Below are positions 25,600 to 25,922 of a DNA stretch of 25,922 nucleotides, piece by piece. The translations under genes were made by a program, and so were the position numbers. Numbering within the stretch: position 1 is the stretch's first letter; the number at the start of each line of letters is the position of its first letter. Origin of the DNA: Haliea sp041583655 (lineage in GTDB: Bacteria > Pseudomonadota > Gammaproteobacteria > Pseudomonadales > Halieaceae); assembly GCA_041583655.1 (NCBI GenBank), contig JBFHFJ010000013.1:1-25922 (forward strand). Direction: 5' to 3'. The notes under the pieces are model-generated. The model had not been told where the DNA came from. It saw only the letters and a program-made list of their open reading frames with translations, and did no database searches.

Positions 25600-25622
25600 A
25601 GTATATTTTGTTCTCAAACAAA
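25600..25622 (-). promoter_or_regulatory. adhC promoter with internal inverted repeat (candidate LysR site)
   Basis: On the minus strand TATACT (25605-25600) is a good -10 for adhC. The inverted repeat TTTGTT-CTCA-AACAAA (25607-25622) fills the space where the -35 to -10 spacer should be. It contains the T-N11-A spacing favoured by LysR-type proteins and lies in the 140-base gap between adhC and the divergent regulator. It may also overlap the regulator's own promoter. Binding is an inference. Confidence 0.5.
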
Positions 25623-25703
25623 GATTAACCAGCGTAATATGAATTAACTATTTCCATGTCGAAACAATACTGCCAGCGCCTGCCAAGCTCATGAGCAACC
25701 AAC

Positions 25704-25922
25704 ATGCATAAATGGGAGGGCATTGAGTCCTTTGTCAGCGTGGTCCAGCACGGGAGCTTTTCCCGGGCGGCCGAGGCGCTGGGCGTGTCGAAATCACACG
25801 TGAGCAAACAGATTGTGCTGCTGGAATCCCGACTGGGTGCACAGCTTCTCGTGCGCACGACACGGAAGCTGTCAGTCACGGAAGTCGGGCCGGCCTTCTT
25901 CCTCCGCTGCCAGGACGTCCTC
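25704..25922 (+). CDS. LysR-type transcriptional regulator, 5' part only
   Basis: An open frame of 73 codons runs from ATG 25704 to the right edge. It encodes the winged helix-turn-helix of a LysR-type regulator: FVSVVQHGSFSRAAEALGVS (helix-turn-helix start), SHVSKQIVLLESRLGAQLL and VRTTRKLSVTEVGPAFF. SKSHVSKQI replaces the more usual SQPAVSxQI recognition-helix sequence. The effector-binding domain is beyond the window. Its divergent position next to adhC suggests that it controls formaldehyde oxidation, possibly with autoregulation, as is common for this family. The true ligand is unknown. Confidence 0.92.
   Translation, partial: MHKWEGIESFVSVVQHGSFSRAAEALGVSKSHVSKQIVLLESRLGAQLLVRTTRKLSVTEVGPAFFLRCQDVL

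Noticed and set aside
1..25922. CRISPR arrays, tRNA or rRNA genes, insertion sequences, phage or conjugation genes
   Set aside because: Read for direct-repeat arrays, cloverleaf signatures and transposase motifs; none was seen. Short or degenerate elements could be missed by eye.

Overview
The window is GC-rich, gene-dense bacterial DNA with short intergenic gaps and many overlapping start/stop junctions. The gene types (glutathione-dependent formaldehyde oxidation, an FdsGBA-type formate dehydrogenase, a DUF3604 lipoprotein, PEP synthase, malonyl-CoA decarboxylase, acyl-CoA catabolism) suggest a proteobacterium, most likely a marine gammaproteobacterium of the Halieaceae/Cellvibrionales kind. 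That placement is inferred from gene content and protein flavour only; there is no rRNA or other phylogenetic marker here. No tRNA, rRNA, CRISPR array, insertion sequence or phage gene was seen.

Layout: (1) 1-1419, minus: the N-terminal part of a DUF3604 lipoprotein that runs off the left edge, divergent from (2) phosphoenolpyruvate synthase (ppsA, 1695-4100, plus). (3) 4164-8942, plus: a run of acyl-CoA dehydrogenase, SnoaL-like protein, acyl-CoA synthetase and a GAF-PAS-GGDEF diguanylate cyclase. (4) 9085-10395, plus: malonyl-CoA decarboxylase. (5) 10437-15953, minus: a patatin-like phospholipase, a DevB-like membrane-fusion protein, a DevC-like permease and a DevA-like ATPase fused to a TerB domain form a tightly coupled operon. 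An EctB-like aminotransferase without ectA or ectC follows it. (6) 16165-17527, minus: an orphan secF and a small unknown two-helix membrane protein. (7) 17682-25563, minus: adhC, fghA, fdsG, fdsB, fdsA, fdhD, a complete route from formaldehyde (as S-hydroxymethylglutathione) to CO2 with two NADH-yielding steps. A divergent LysR-type regulator (25704 to the right edge) reads away from adhC across a region with a clear inverted repeat inside the adhC promoter.

How the genes work together: AdhC makes S-formylglutathione, FghA hydrolyses it to formate, and FdsGBA oxidises formate to CO2. FdhD sulfurates the molybdenum cofactor that FdsA needs. The plus-strand block at 4164-7410 looks like a CoA-dependent catabolic unit (activate, dehydrogenate, plus an NTF2-fold partner) of unknown substrate. 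The most unusual region is 10437-15953, where a cytosolic lipase is coupled to a DevBCA-type exporter whose ATPase carries a TerB module. I suggest a lipid- or lipid-product-export system, but the substrate cannot be read from sequence.
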